Assembly: GCA_017163975.1 (NCBI GenBank)
Contig: JAFFSR010000315.1
Span: 620,001 to 684,000, forward strand
Direction of reading: 5' to 3'
From: Anastatus disparis
Taxonomy: Eukaryota > Arthropoda > Insecta > Hymenoptera > Eupelmidae
DNA: 64,000 bases
The notes beneath the pieces are model-generated. The model did not search any database. It had not been told where the DNA came from and was given only the letters and a program-made list of their open reading frames with translations. This document shows, in pieces, positions 21,322 to 31,700 of this stretch (its first letter is position 1; each line of letters opens with the position of its first letter). The position numbers and the translations under genes are program-made.

Positions 21322-22330
21322 TTACACATTAGTCGGCAATTTTAGCAAAACATTATTATGCCCTAGTGTTTTTACTATTTTTAAAGGTTTTAAATAGTAA
21401 GCGTCAAACTTTGATCTTCGAGGTTCATTTTTAACATAAGCATAGTTTCCTACGATGGGTTTAAATTCCTTCACACGTTTGTCATAGTAGTCTTTAGTTC
21501 TAGTTTTGGTCTTGATGAGTTTATGTCCAGCGTCCATTTTCATCTCGTGTAGTCTAGTAATTAAGTCTCGTAAATATTGGTTGTAGGTAGCTAGGCGTTC
21601 CTCTTTGGGTATGTGAAGAGGGAATCGAGCAAGTCTGCCATACACTAGTTCAAAAGAAGTATATCCTGTAGCCGAATGTACACTAGTGTTGTAAGTAAAA
21701 GCGGCAAAAGGAGCTAGTTGATCCCAATCATCATATTGATCGGAGTATGTCCTTATAAAGTCTACCAATAGAGCATGACTACGTTTTAGTGCACCTGTCG
21801 TTTGTGGTCGATATCCTGAGGAATGTAACTGGGCTATCTTGAATATTTTTAGCAGCATTCCTATTATTTCTGACATAAAACTGGTTCCTCTGTCCGGAAG
21901 TATGGCTCAAGGAGCTCCGAATTGGCAGATCAAGTGTCTGGCTAGTGCATCAGCTATGGTAGTCGCTCTTAGATTTCGTAATGGAGCCACTATGACAAAT
22001 TTGGTTAGATGGCATTGCATAGTAAGCAAGTGGCAATGGCCTGATGGCGTCATTCTCAATTTTCCCACGGTGTCTATTGATACTTTATTAAAACTTTCGA
22101 TTGGTGTGTCGGTAATAACCATCGGTGCTCTTCTTGTGATTCTATCAATTTTTCTTTCCTGGCAGGTGGAACAGTCTCTAATGGAGTTTAGAACGTCATT
22201 TCTCATTCCCGGCCAATAGTACCTTTCTCGAACCTTGGCATAAGTTTGATTTACACCCTTATGTCCTCCGATTAGACTAGTATGTAAGTTAGTCAGTACA
22301 TCTCTTCTTTCGTCTTCACTTAAGTACTCG
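21322..22330 (-). pseudogene. Gypsy integrase, catalytic Glu changed
   Basis: The zinc domain is present: LHTSLIGGHKG (about 22255-22290) and CSTCQERK (about 22155-22180). The first catalytic Asp is in VSIDTVG (about 22062-22085). A TGA stop at 21907-21909 separates it from the block with the second Asp (PDRGTSF, about 21878-21900). In the third block, where the family has Glu before Arg-Ser-His, this copy reads GALKRSH (about 21775-21797): Glu is replaced by Lys. The C-terminal part continues with KDYYDKRVKEFKP and a chromodomain-free tail. Integrase normally inserts the cDNA into the host genome; this one is inactive by two independent lesions. Confidence 0.85.
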
Positions 22331-22992
22331 GTCTTTCCGTAGAATAGAGTTATTTGTATGTCTGTTCCGTTAAATTCATGTCTTAGTAGATTTATTAAAG
22401 TCCCAGGCTCTAAATTTTCTGTAAGCTTACTGTGTCTAGACACTCTTATAGTGAGTATATTTCTGTTAAGTAGAAGTAACTTCAGTCCATTTAAAGTTTG
22501 TTTGAGTAACTCTGTGTCCAATGAATCATGGTATCTATTTTTCAGAATTACTGTCATTACATGATACTTCCTGTAAGGAGTTACCAATATTTGTCCAACC
22601 TTTGGTTTTGATTGTTTCATATCCATCAGACTAATTGCATTAATGTCACTAAGCAAGGATGTGATGGGGTCATGCTTATCGCAGTCGCAAGTCATGAAAT
22701 GCAATAAGTTGTCTGCATTATATGTTAGACAATGCCGTGAAGAAATTACATTTTTAACGGTCTTTTGCTTTTCTTCGTCTGATGTCGAAGGTTCAGATTC
22801 TATAAATTGTTCATTGCCTAGGTTTCTCCAAGGTAGTATGTCAATCGATGGCTGAAGAAGAGTTATAGAATCATTGGGTTCCTTCGTAAAATTTATGTCA
22901 ATGGCCTCGTCTGAGTAGTCCTTCTCTAGAATGGTTTCTAAATCTGGGAATCGTACACTTATTTTAACAGTTTTGGGAGTGCTATATTGCAC
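22330..22992 (-). pseudogene. Gypsy linker with macro-domain-like segment
   Basis: Open frame between RNase H and integrase. Residues roughly 95-220 of the frame (22330-22712) read, in pieces, NLLHFMTCDCD, KPKVGQILVTPYRKYHVMTV and FNGTDIQITLFYGK. The order (hydrophobic strand ending in an Asp-rich turn; helix; KVGxxxxT; ryhvMTVILK; helix; strand; HxLxExLxxGxL; helix; final strand) is the layout of macro (ADP-ribose-binding) domains of the Poa1 type. The Gly-rich phosphate loop is not evident, so it may no longer bind ADP-ribose. Known: many insect Gypsy elements have an extra region here. Inference: its fold. Confidence 0.4.
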
Positions 22993-23031
22993 TGGAGGTT
23001 GCGTTCTTATACTCGGGGTTACCGAAATTGC

Positions 23032-24560
23032 TCAATATTTTGGTACGGTAATTATGGAGTCATAGCATTCCTCCGTGTCAGCATCTGTCCCAGCTTGCTG
23101 TTCTCTTTCTACCTCACTCTCTGCATCTGTTAAACGTTGAGCTATGATACTCGTTGCCGTCCCTAAGAGATGATTAGCTTCTTCCCTACTAGATTCAATT
23201 GCATCCTGTCGTTTAGGGGTTTCTTTTCTAGGAGTAGTGATTATCTGGTCTTGCTGTTGCTCTGCTGTCCTTGGTTTGATTGGTGATTCTTTATTTAAGA
23301 AAGGTTCGCTGCTACATCTATTCAATGGCACAAGCTCTTTTCTTTGTACTTTTGGTGGTTCATAAATGCCTAAACGTTTGGCTTTTTCGTCTAATCCCAT
23401 TCGATGTGACATCGAAACTTCATCACCATCAGAAAAATAATCAGGCATTGGTTTTGTCGGTGAGTCGTTTAGCTTCTCCAAAAACACCCAATCGCCCGTA
23501 TTATACCAGTGATCTCGTAAACTTCCTTCTAACTTCTTGTAAACTCTATCAACATCACGTCTTATTTGGCGTCGATGCTGTGGAGTGAGCTCCTTGTTAT
23601 GTTGTGATTCATGGCAGGAAAAATCAGATTTTTTATGAGATTTCTGAAGGTTGCCCATGGAATCGTCTATTCCCGTTGAAGAAAGCAAGCTGCCTAGTGG
23701 TCTTGTAATTGTTTGTCGTGACTCATCAGTTGAAGATAATTCATCTTCTGAGATGAATTTTGAATAAACCACGGATGCTTCATTATCTCCTTGGTCAGGT
23801 AAGTTACTGTCAGAACCTTCTCCCGTTTCACTGAGTGGTACTGCGCTTAAGTCAATAACATGGTCATCTGTATTGGAAACTTGAGGCTGATTAACATGTT
23901 CTATTTGTTCGGCTAGTTCTTCACTAGTCTCCGACATTTCTGACTCAGTGGTTTCTAACGTTCGCAATCCACTCCGTCTGGGATCTACAAGTGGCAATTT
24001 TTCATCTTGCTTTCGTGTACCTAAGTCACTTTCTGACACAGAAGTTGACTGCAATGGCAATGATTGTCAATGGGTTTTGTCCTTAAACTCTTAGTTTTTG
24101 ATCCAGTCCCTTTATCGGTGCTGGATAGATCACTGCTAGTTCTTGAAGAACTTCCAGTCTTAGTTTTTTCAGAAACTACTTTACGTGCTCTACTTGCCAC
24201 TGTTTCTCTGTAAACAGGTCTTTTGGCATAAGTAGGTTTTGGTTTGATGTTAGTCGTGGCTGGTGTGATCCGAGATCTGGTTCGTTGTGCAATCACACTA
24301 TGATCCAATTTAGGACTCTTTTTTTTAGTGTTTGAGCCTGGAAGTCGGCCTCTTTCAGAAGTTCCTGATGTAGTTGGTATAGTCGGATCTGCGGTGAGTG
24401 GTCTCTGAGAAGTACTTGGTACATTATCTCTTATTTCGGGTGGTGCTTCTGGATTTCCTTGATCACCTGTACCTTTCTCGAGAACAGAAGTACCGTTAGT
24501 TCCTAGAACCAATACCCTGAGTCTTGGCAAGTTTTCATTAAGTTCTTTTTCTGTAGGCTC
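23032..24560 (-). pseudogene. Gypsy low-complexity linker after RNase H
   Basis: About 500 codons rich in Ser, Thr, Glu, Lys and Pro, in two frames joined by a frameshift near 24050 and ended by a TAA at about 23032. Upstream half: basic, with RTRSRITPATTN and KSLRTKP. Downstream half: acidic, with SEMSETSEELAEQ and a charged helix (QHRRQIRRDVDRVYKKLEGS). No catalytic motif seen. It separates RNase H from the macro-like segment; such a long disordered insert is unusual for Gypsy Pol. Confidence 0.55.
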
Positions 24561-24880
24561 TTCCATTGGGTTTCGGCTTAATGCGTCTGCATTAATGTTT
24601 AATTTTCCAGGCTTATATTTGAACCTATATGGATAGTCGGTAAATTTCATCATCCATCGCATCAATCGTTGTCCTGGGTATTTCCTGTTATGTATCCAGT
24701 TCAAAGGCTCATGGTCTGCTTGTAATATGAATTCTCTACATAATAAGTAGGGTCGAAAGTGGTGCATTGAATATAGGGCAGCTCAGCACTCCTTGTCGGT
24801 GGTACAATAGTTTCTTTCAGCCTTATTTAGTAGTCGTGATAGAAAGGCTACTGGGTGGTCGAATCCGTCCTTTTCTTGAC
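24560..24880 (-). pseudogene. Gypsy RNase H, C-terminal part
   Basis: Reads DGFDHPVAFLSRLLNKAE on the minus strand at about 24800-24870, then after a TGA stop near 24780 the block HHFRPYLLCREFILQADHEP with the Asp of QADH, and the closing helix KLNINADALSRNP (about 24570-24610), typical of Gypsy RNase H. It is separated from its N-terminal half by the MITE at 24884-25547. Confidence 0.85.
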
Positions 24881-24883
24881 TTA

Positions 24884-25547
24884 CTAGGAGAGTATCAGAC
24901 CTCCGGATCACGGATTTTGCTCAAACTTTGGTATAAGTTTTCAGGTGTCAAAATATGAAAGGAAACAGAATTTTAGATCCCAACGCTCAATATTTCCCTA
25001 GTTACAGGCAATTGAAGAAAATCACTAAAAAAATTACTAGATTTTCAAACGCATATAGTTCCGTAGCATTGATAGCTAGGAGCTTGAAACTTTTTTTAAA
25101 TGAAAGCTGAGCTCAAATCCTTTTGAAATAGTAGTTTTAGCATGTCAAAATATTATTTTTCCCCAAAGTTATAGCGTAATAAACATTAGATCTAATTTCA
25201 GCTTTTTCTATTAAATAATGTTTTAAAAAGAAAAATCAGGTCCAATGTTTATCACGCTATAACTTTGGGAAAAAATAATATTTTGACATGCTATAACTAC
25301 TATTTCGAAAGGATCTGAGCTCAGCTTTCATTTAAAAAAAGTTTTAAGCTCCTAGCTATCAATGCTGGGGAAATATATGCGTTTGAAAATCTAGTAACTT
25401 TTTTAGTGATTTTCTTTAATTGCCTGTAACTAGGGAAATATTGAGCGTTGGGGTCTAAAATTCTGTTTCCTTTTATATTTTGACATCTGAAAACTTATCA
25501 CAAAGTTTGAGCAAAATCCATGCTCCGGAGGTCTGATACTCTCCTAG
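24884..25547. mobile_element. 664-bp foldback MITE inside Gypsy RNase H
   Basis: Flanked by TTA at 24881-24883 and 25548-25550. It begins CTAGGAGAGTATCAGACC and ends with its inverse; the arms pair almost to the centre near 25215. Removing the insert and one TTA brings the two halves of RNase H together (DYAIGSVLT before, SQEKDGFDHP after). A 3-bp TWA duplication is typical of PIF/Harbinger-type elements, though these termini are not diagnostic. Confidence 0.9.
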
Positions 25548-27159
25548 TTAGTACTGATCCAATGGCGTAGTCAGAAGCGTCGGTTGTTAAAGTTAACTGT
25601 TTCTCAAAATCAGGAAAGATAAGTATTGGTGCTTGCACCAAGTGCTGTTTTAGTTTTTGAAAACTTTCTTCCTGCGCTCCCCATTCATATGGTTGATCAT
25701 TCTTTAGCAAATCAGTCAAAGGCTTTGCTACTTTTGAGAAGTCTTTAATAAAACGCCTATAGTACCCAGCTAGTCCTTCAAATCGTCTTATGTTCTTTCG
25801 CGTCTTGGGTGTAGGAAATTCAACTACGGCTTTTATCTTTACTGGATCTGGTTGTATCCTTTGCTCGCTGATTATATGTCCTAAGAAGGTTACCTCCTTC
25901 CTTAGAAACTCGACCTTCCCAGGCTGCAAAACTAATCTTGCGCTACGCAGTCGATCGAAAAATTTACGAGTTTTTTGATCATGTTCATGTAGATCTTTCG
26001 AGTAAATTATATTGTCATCCAGATACACTAACATCTCGGTGTTCTGTAGTCCCATAAAGACATGGTCCATCATTCGCTGAAACGTTGATGGCGCCCCCTT
26101 TAGGCCTCCAGGAAGACGTCTATACTGGTAGTGTCCGTGAGGAGTAGTGAAAGCACTTTTCCATCTGTCCTCTAGACGTAATGGCAATTGCTTATATCCA
26201 CTAGCGAGGTCGAATACCGAAAAATATACTGCTCCTCCTAATTGGTCGAGAATATCTGTTATATTAGGTAGTGGGTAAGCGTTTCCTATAGTCTTTGCAT
26301 TTAAATTTCTAAAGTCTATTACCATCCCCCAGCGTGGGTTACCATATTTATCTGGTTTTTTCGGTACAATGATAACTGGGTTACTTGAAGGTGAACAAGA
26401 TGGTTCTATAACCCCATGCTTAAGTTTCTTGGCTACTTCGTCCTTTATCACCTGTTTGTGAATAGGCGGATACTTATACTGTTTAGTATTTATTGGAATG
26501 TCGTCGGTTATGGGTATCCTATGTTCAGTTAGATGTGTTGCAGGTAGCAAATCTCCCGGTAGTAGAAAAACGTCATAATAGTCTGAGATTAAATCTTTTA
26601 CATGTTCTTTCTCTTCTTCGTTCATGTGGTCCACACTTAAAATGCTAAGTAACTTTTGGCATCGTAAGTAGGTGTCGCCTATTCTTGATGCTTCACTATC
26701 CGACGATGACTCGTGGTAAAATTCTGGATTTACATATTTAAAAGCCATTAACTCGCATCGAGGTATGTTTAATGTGACGTCCTTGTCATGAGTGTTGATG
26801 GCCATGACTTTGCATTTTTCATTATGGTTAATCACTAAACCTTCTCCTATTAATATTCTTGAGTCATTTACGTCGATCTTTGGTAAGTATCCATCTGTCG
26901 AGTTAGTCGGTTTTAACTTAATTTTCAAAATCTGTTTAGATCTTCCTTTAATTAGATAGGTGTCTGGAAGATCTTCTAGTACATCTGTGCATGTAGCTGT
27001 ATCATTATAATTTATGTCATTATCTACACTGTTTCCTTGAACCGCTTGGTCTGTGTTTGTACTTTTGTTATATTCCAAAAATGGTATACGGTTCATGACA
27101 TCTCCTGCTATCATGAGAGCCTGGTTATAGTAGGATATAACGGCTTCTTCCTGCTTCAA
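25548..27159 (-). pseudogene. Gypsy reverse transcriptase and RNase H start
   Basis: Long uninterrupted frame of about 540 codons. RT motifs in order: KQYKYPPIHK, SNPVIIVPKK, MVIDFRNLN, FDLASGY with the first catalytic Asp (26206-26214), QYRRLPGGLKGAPSTFQRMM, and YLDD with the two further Asp (26014-26025). The RNase H start TTDASDYAIGSVL follows. RT itself looks intact. The N-terminal 170 residues form an acidic protease-RT linker. A stop at 27166-27168 separates this frame from the protease. The frame runs on into the MITE to 25498, but that tail is not retrotransposon sequence. Confidence 0.9.
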
Positions 27160-27165
27160 GTACCG

Positions 27166-27480
27166 TCATCCCAGCATTCCGTCTTGTTCAATAGGAAAAG
27201 TGCGGTTTGCTAGATGGAATTTTACAGGCTTACCACGAACATGTAACCATATGGTTCCATAAGTTTTAATAACTTCGTTAGTGATGCCGCTAAGTTCTGT
27301 ACTTCCTGTAGGATCGAACTGTAGTTCAGATTTTATAGCGTTAAATTTAACAATGTTTACTGCGGCTCCGTTATCTATCATGAATGTCATCCATGGTGAT
27401 TTGCCTTCTGTAATATACAACCTTATTGAGGTGGGCTCATCATCGCAGGATTCTGCGTTTCCAAGTCCTTGATATAAGTT
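27166..27480 (-). pseudogene. Gypsy aspartic protease
   Basis: Short frame containing MTFMIDNGAAVNIVK, where retropepsins have Asp-Ser/Thr-Gly; the middle residue here is Asn, an unusual substitution. It ends DGMLG followed by TGA where the family normally continues with an aromatic residue. It lies between the Gag Gln/Asn-rich tail and RT. It would have processed the Gag-Pol polyprotein. Confidence 0.75.
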
Positions 27481-28745
27481 GGTGCTTGCGATAGCATCAG
27501 AACTGGTGCTCTCGTCTTTGGTACTGCTCCCATGGGTTGAGTCACTTGTCCCTGTGCTACTTGGGAGTTGTTCATTCTTGATGCGAGTTGGATGTAATTC
27601 GAGTTGTTTTGACTCGTCAACTCCTGCCCGTAACGAGCCGCATTCGAGTTTAAATTGTCGACATCCTGATAATTGTTTGAAGCATGATATCTCTGCGCGT
27701 TTCCACCTACTGGTTGATAGGCATTTCTACGAGAATAATTGTTGTCACGATAAGCTGGTCTTTGATTTTGATGTCCTTCACCTTGGAGATGATATGGATT
27801 AAACAGTCTTTGGTCCTGGAATAGTTAATTATTTCGATTTCTATATCCCGAGTCAGAATAACTTCCATATTGAGGTCTACCTTGGTGATATTGAAAGGAA
27901 GTATACTCTTGGTTTCGCCGTTGCATAGGTACAAAATGATGGCTTGTTTGCATATAATTATTTCTCGCATAATTTGGACGATATGGCTGCTGCATGTCGG
28001 CTCTTCCTGCTTGTCTCTGATCCAAGTATCCTATATTAAATAGTCTATTGTCTTGTGGCGTGCGCTAATTGTTGGGATTTCTCTTGGCATAGTTAGCAGC
28101 TGAGTATTCAGTCCACTCCCAATTAGGACTACGCAGTTGTGGGTTAAACTTGTAGCGAGTGTCTGGTATGATGTTGGAGTCCATCCTAGTTTCTATTCTA
28201 ACTGCTTCTTCGTAAGCAGTTTGCAAATCTTGTGGCTTGCTATTATCCACTTGTACCGCTATGTCAGCAGGTAGGCCCTTGATAAACATATCTTTAGCTG
28301 TCATTTTCAAAGGTGCAATCATAAAATCAAGCTGTGCTAGTGTCATCGTGGGGTTAGCTTCTTCTAAAGAATGCTTTGCACCGCTTAACAAAATATTAGG
28401 TCGATCGAAGAAATCCCCCGCGGCTTCTCCCTGTCTCATTCTCATTTCATTTATTTTAGTCGAATAATATGTATAGTTTTTTCCTGGAGCGAACCTAGTC
28501 TTCAAGTGCTTGATTAGATTTTCCACTGTGTCAAAGGAGTGGCCATAGGTGCAGTCTTGGGCGCTTCCTTGCAACATTCCCAACAATGCCCTTACATATT
28601 GTATTTCCTGTCCTTCTGGAATCTGCGCTTTTCCGTTTCTTGTATCTTCTATGAAATCTTTCAACGGTATATTATGACCGTTAAAATTTCTTAGTCCCGT
28701 TATAGCGCTTTGCAGCGCGAAGCTGCTAGCCAGTGCTGTCATCAT
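27423..28745 (-). pseudogene. Gypsy Gag
   Basis: Frame 28745-28065 (226 codons) starts at ATG at 28743-28745 with MMTALASSFAL and contains a capsid-type region (LKDFIEDTRNGKA, KTRFAPGKNYTYYSTKINEM, GEAAGDFFDR). After a stop at 28065-28067 it continues through a tail rich in Arg, Tyr, Asn and Gln (28025-27423), broken by another stop near 27825. No CCHC zinc knuckle is present; the R/Y/N-rich tail may replace it for RNA binding (inference). Confidence 0.8.
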
Positions 28746-28760
28746 CGCAACAGATCAATT

Positions 28761-31700
28761 ATTTTCCTCTACTTCGTTTACTATTTTTTTTACAATGGTT
28801 TGTCCGTATAATTATTGAATAATACGTCCTAGTAGTCAGTTTAATTGGTAATATGTTTAGTCACAGTATGATATTTAAAACTTGCTATTACTGAAAGTGC
28901 CTATCTTTATTCTATTATATCTTTATTTAACACCTGTAAATATCTAACAATTATTAAAAACTGAAGTTTCGTAATTTATTTTTATATTTTAATAATTAGT
29001 ATATAAATTTTTCAAAATTCAATTTCTATATAATTTTTAAAAAAATTTTCTCTATTAGGCTTTCTTTAAAAAAAAAATTCAGTATTTAATATTAATCCTT
29101 GTTCTAGTATTCACTAGTTTACAAAAAGAAATTATTATTTTGGAAAAAATTTATTGTAAAAAAAATTTTAAATAAAAACTGCGTATTTCAAAGTGCAAAG
29201 CCAAATCAATAACTTTTTAAATGATTATTTAAATTTTTACTATGATACTAATTAAAATTTTGTTAGAATAGAAAAGAATTAAAAAGTAGATAAAATTTAC
29301 TCTATTACTTAACTTGATTTAAATTTTAATGAAAATCAAAAAGAAATAGTAAATATAATTAAAAAATTTTTAATACAAAATACCGTCTTCAAAAATAAAA
29401 TTATTGTCCAGAATACTTTATGATAATAAAAATGAAATTTAAACGTAAAAAATTTAAAAAAAAATTTTTGTTGATTATGATTGTAATGATTTTAGATAAT
29501 TATTAACGATTTGAATAATTGTAATTAATTCTAATTTGCCTTGCAAATAATTAAATGTATATTTAATTTTAAACAAATATTATTAGAATCAAGCAGAAAT
29601 ATTTTTAATAAATATTCAAAATTAACAAAACATTCTTTTCAAAAATTTTTTTATTAAATTTTGCATAGAAATTTTCAAAATTATAAAAAATAAAGTAAAG
29701 TATTCGAAAAATATTTATTTATTTCGTTTTGAAATTTTATTTTTGTTAATTCAAAATATTAAACCGAATGAAAATAATTAAAATTTTTTTAAATATTATG
29801 TGTGACAGTTATATTTTACCTTAATAATGGAAAAATTTAGACTGCAGAATCTAGTTGCTGCTTTGCTACTTAAACTTTAAGTATTCAAAAATGTTAAAAC
29901 TATTTTAACTCATCAAATAATGTCAATATTCAGACTGTGTGCGCGCCAATGGCTACTAACAATTTTATACCCATAAGGCAGTTTAAAAGAGAATTATATT
30001 TATTTGTTACTAAGAGAATTTATCACGATGCTCCCTTCTTTTAACGCGGTGCTACATTAATATATGTTTTAAAAGGTGGGGATACTTCTCCGACTTTTTG
30101 TTATACTTGATATTTTCCCCCCTCTTTTTTTTTATTTTTCTTTTAACCTTAAGTGACTGCCTTATACTTTTTTTTTAAATTATTAATTCGTTATATAAAA
30201 ATTTATTTCAATATTATTACCTTTTGGAATATTTTAGATGATATGCATATTACTTAATTTATTCGATTATTTTATTTATTCATCAATATTATTTCATCAT
30301 TTATTTTACATCATTTTTTTGTATTATTTCATTTTTTTCTATAAGTTGCATCTTAACTTATAAAATTCCGCAGTTGCTAAACCATCTGTTTAGCTAAGAA
30401 TCATATATGTTTTCTTTTCATCTTTGTTTAATGATTCTTGATAGTCCTTCTATATTCTAGATTTTTATTTGTCATCTTTTACAATAATCTATGAATCCTG
30501 GGCTCATCAATGCAGTGGTGACATATGACGGCGTCACCTTTTACTTTTTTATAGAATTACTGCATTACTTAATTCTAATTCCCCTTTTAATTTTATTATT
30601 TATTTTATTTCAATTATGGTGGCATTTTTCAAACTTTTTCATTTGCCTATATATTCATATCATTTTTATTTTTATTCACGTATTTCCTCGAAAATGGGCT
30701 ATAATCGAAAATTGGTTTCTAGTGCTGCATATCGTGCACTATATACAGAACACAGTCCTTCTCAACCTGATACTTCCAGCCAGGCGCTTAAGAAGTTTTT
30801 CTAATTATGCCCCCCACCCTTTTAAATTATGCATATTATCCTTACTAAAGCAAATAATAAATTTTTAAATGTATATATTTCTTTTCAATTTTTCTATAGT
30901 TAACATTCAGTTTATTTGAATTATTTTTCGATTACGTTCATTTTGATGTCGTCACTTAAGTTTCGGTATTAGCAGTAAATTTATTGTCTATGTCATTCTT
31001 ATCTTTGTTTTAATTATTTAGTTTTAATTCAATTACGAAAAATATTACTTTTTACAAAGTGCTTCAGCTTAAATATTGAAGCGAAAAAAAATAGATTGCA
31101 ACTTTTATTTTAAAGAAAATATTATTTTCTCTTTCCATCAGATTCGTGTTTCTTTTATTGTACGCAAAAAAAAAAAAAATTCGAAATTTTAGCAAATTTT
31201 GTTCACGGTTGAAAAGAGTTATATTTCAGTGCTTCAAAAAAAATGCTTATGTATGTGAGAAAGCAAAAAAAAAAAATAAATTTCAGCGTTGTCTATACGA
31301 TATTCTTTTTGGTTTCGAGTTTTGTTAATTTGATATTAAAACTTTTCTAGTTAATGTAATCTAATATTTCTTCTATTTAGAATATTATATGTGCATCCTG
31401 TTATAAATTGTAAACTATTAAAAGAATTTTGATATATTTGCTTCGGCGAAAAATCTGGTGAAATAAAATTTTAAGTTATCAAATAGAAAGAGTAAAATTT
31501 TGTAAAAATGGATGTTCGAAAAATAAAATTTCCGTTGTTTTGTTTTCTTACATAAATTTTCGTTAGTTATAATCTATCAAAACCAGTCATTAATATGCTG
31601 TAAATAAAAACATTTCATTCTTCTATTAAAAATGAAAATTGCTATTGATGTTTATTTTTGAAACGAAACGAAAATTTGATAACTAACAAAACCCCTTTAT

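Larger units (their letters stand above)
18996..28760 (-). mobile_element. Ty3/Gypsy LTR retrotransposon, 5' LTR missing
   Basis: Order on the minus strand from 28745 downwards is Gag, protease, RT, RNase H, long linker, macro-like segment, integrase, 3' UTR, polypurine tract, LTR. No sequence matching the LTR is found between the Gag start and 34.5 kb, so the 5' end has been lost. Coding capacity is destroyed by at least five stops or frameshifts, by a catalytic change in integrase and by a MITE inside RNase H. Confidence 0.9.

Noticed and set aside
23280..23588. Plus-strand 102-codon frame
   Set aside because: Antisense shadow of the Gypsy linker region.
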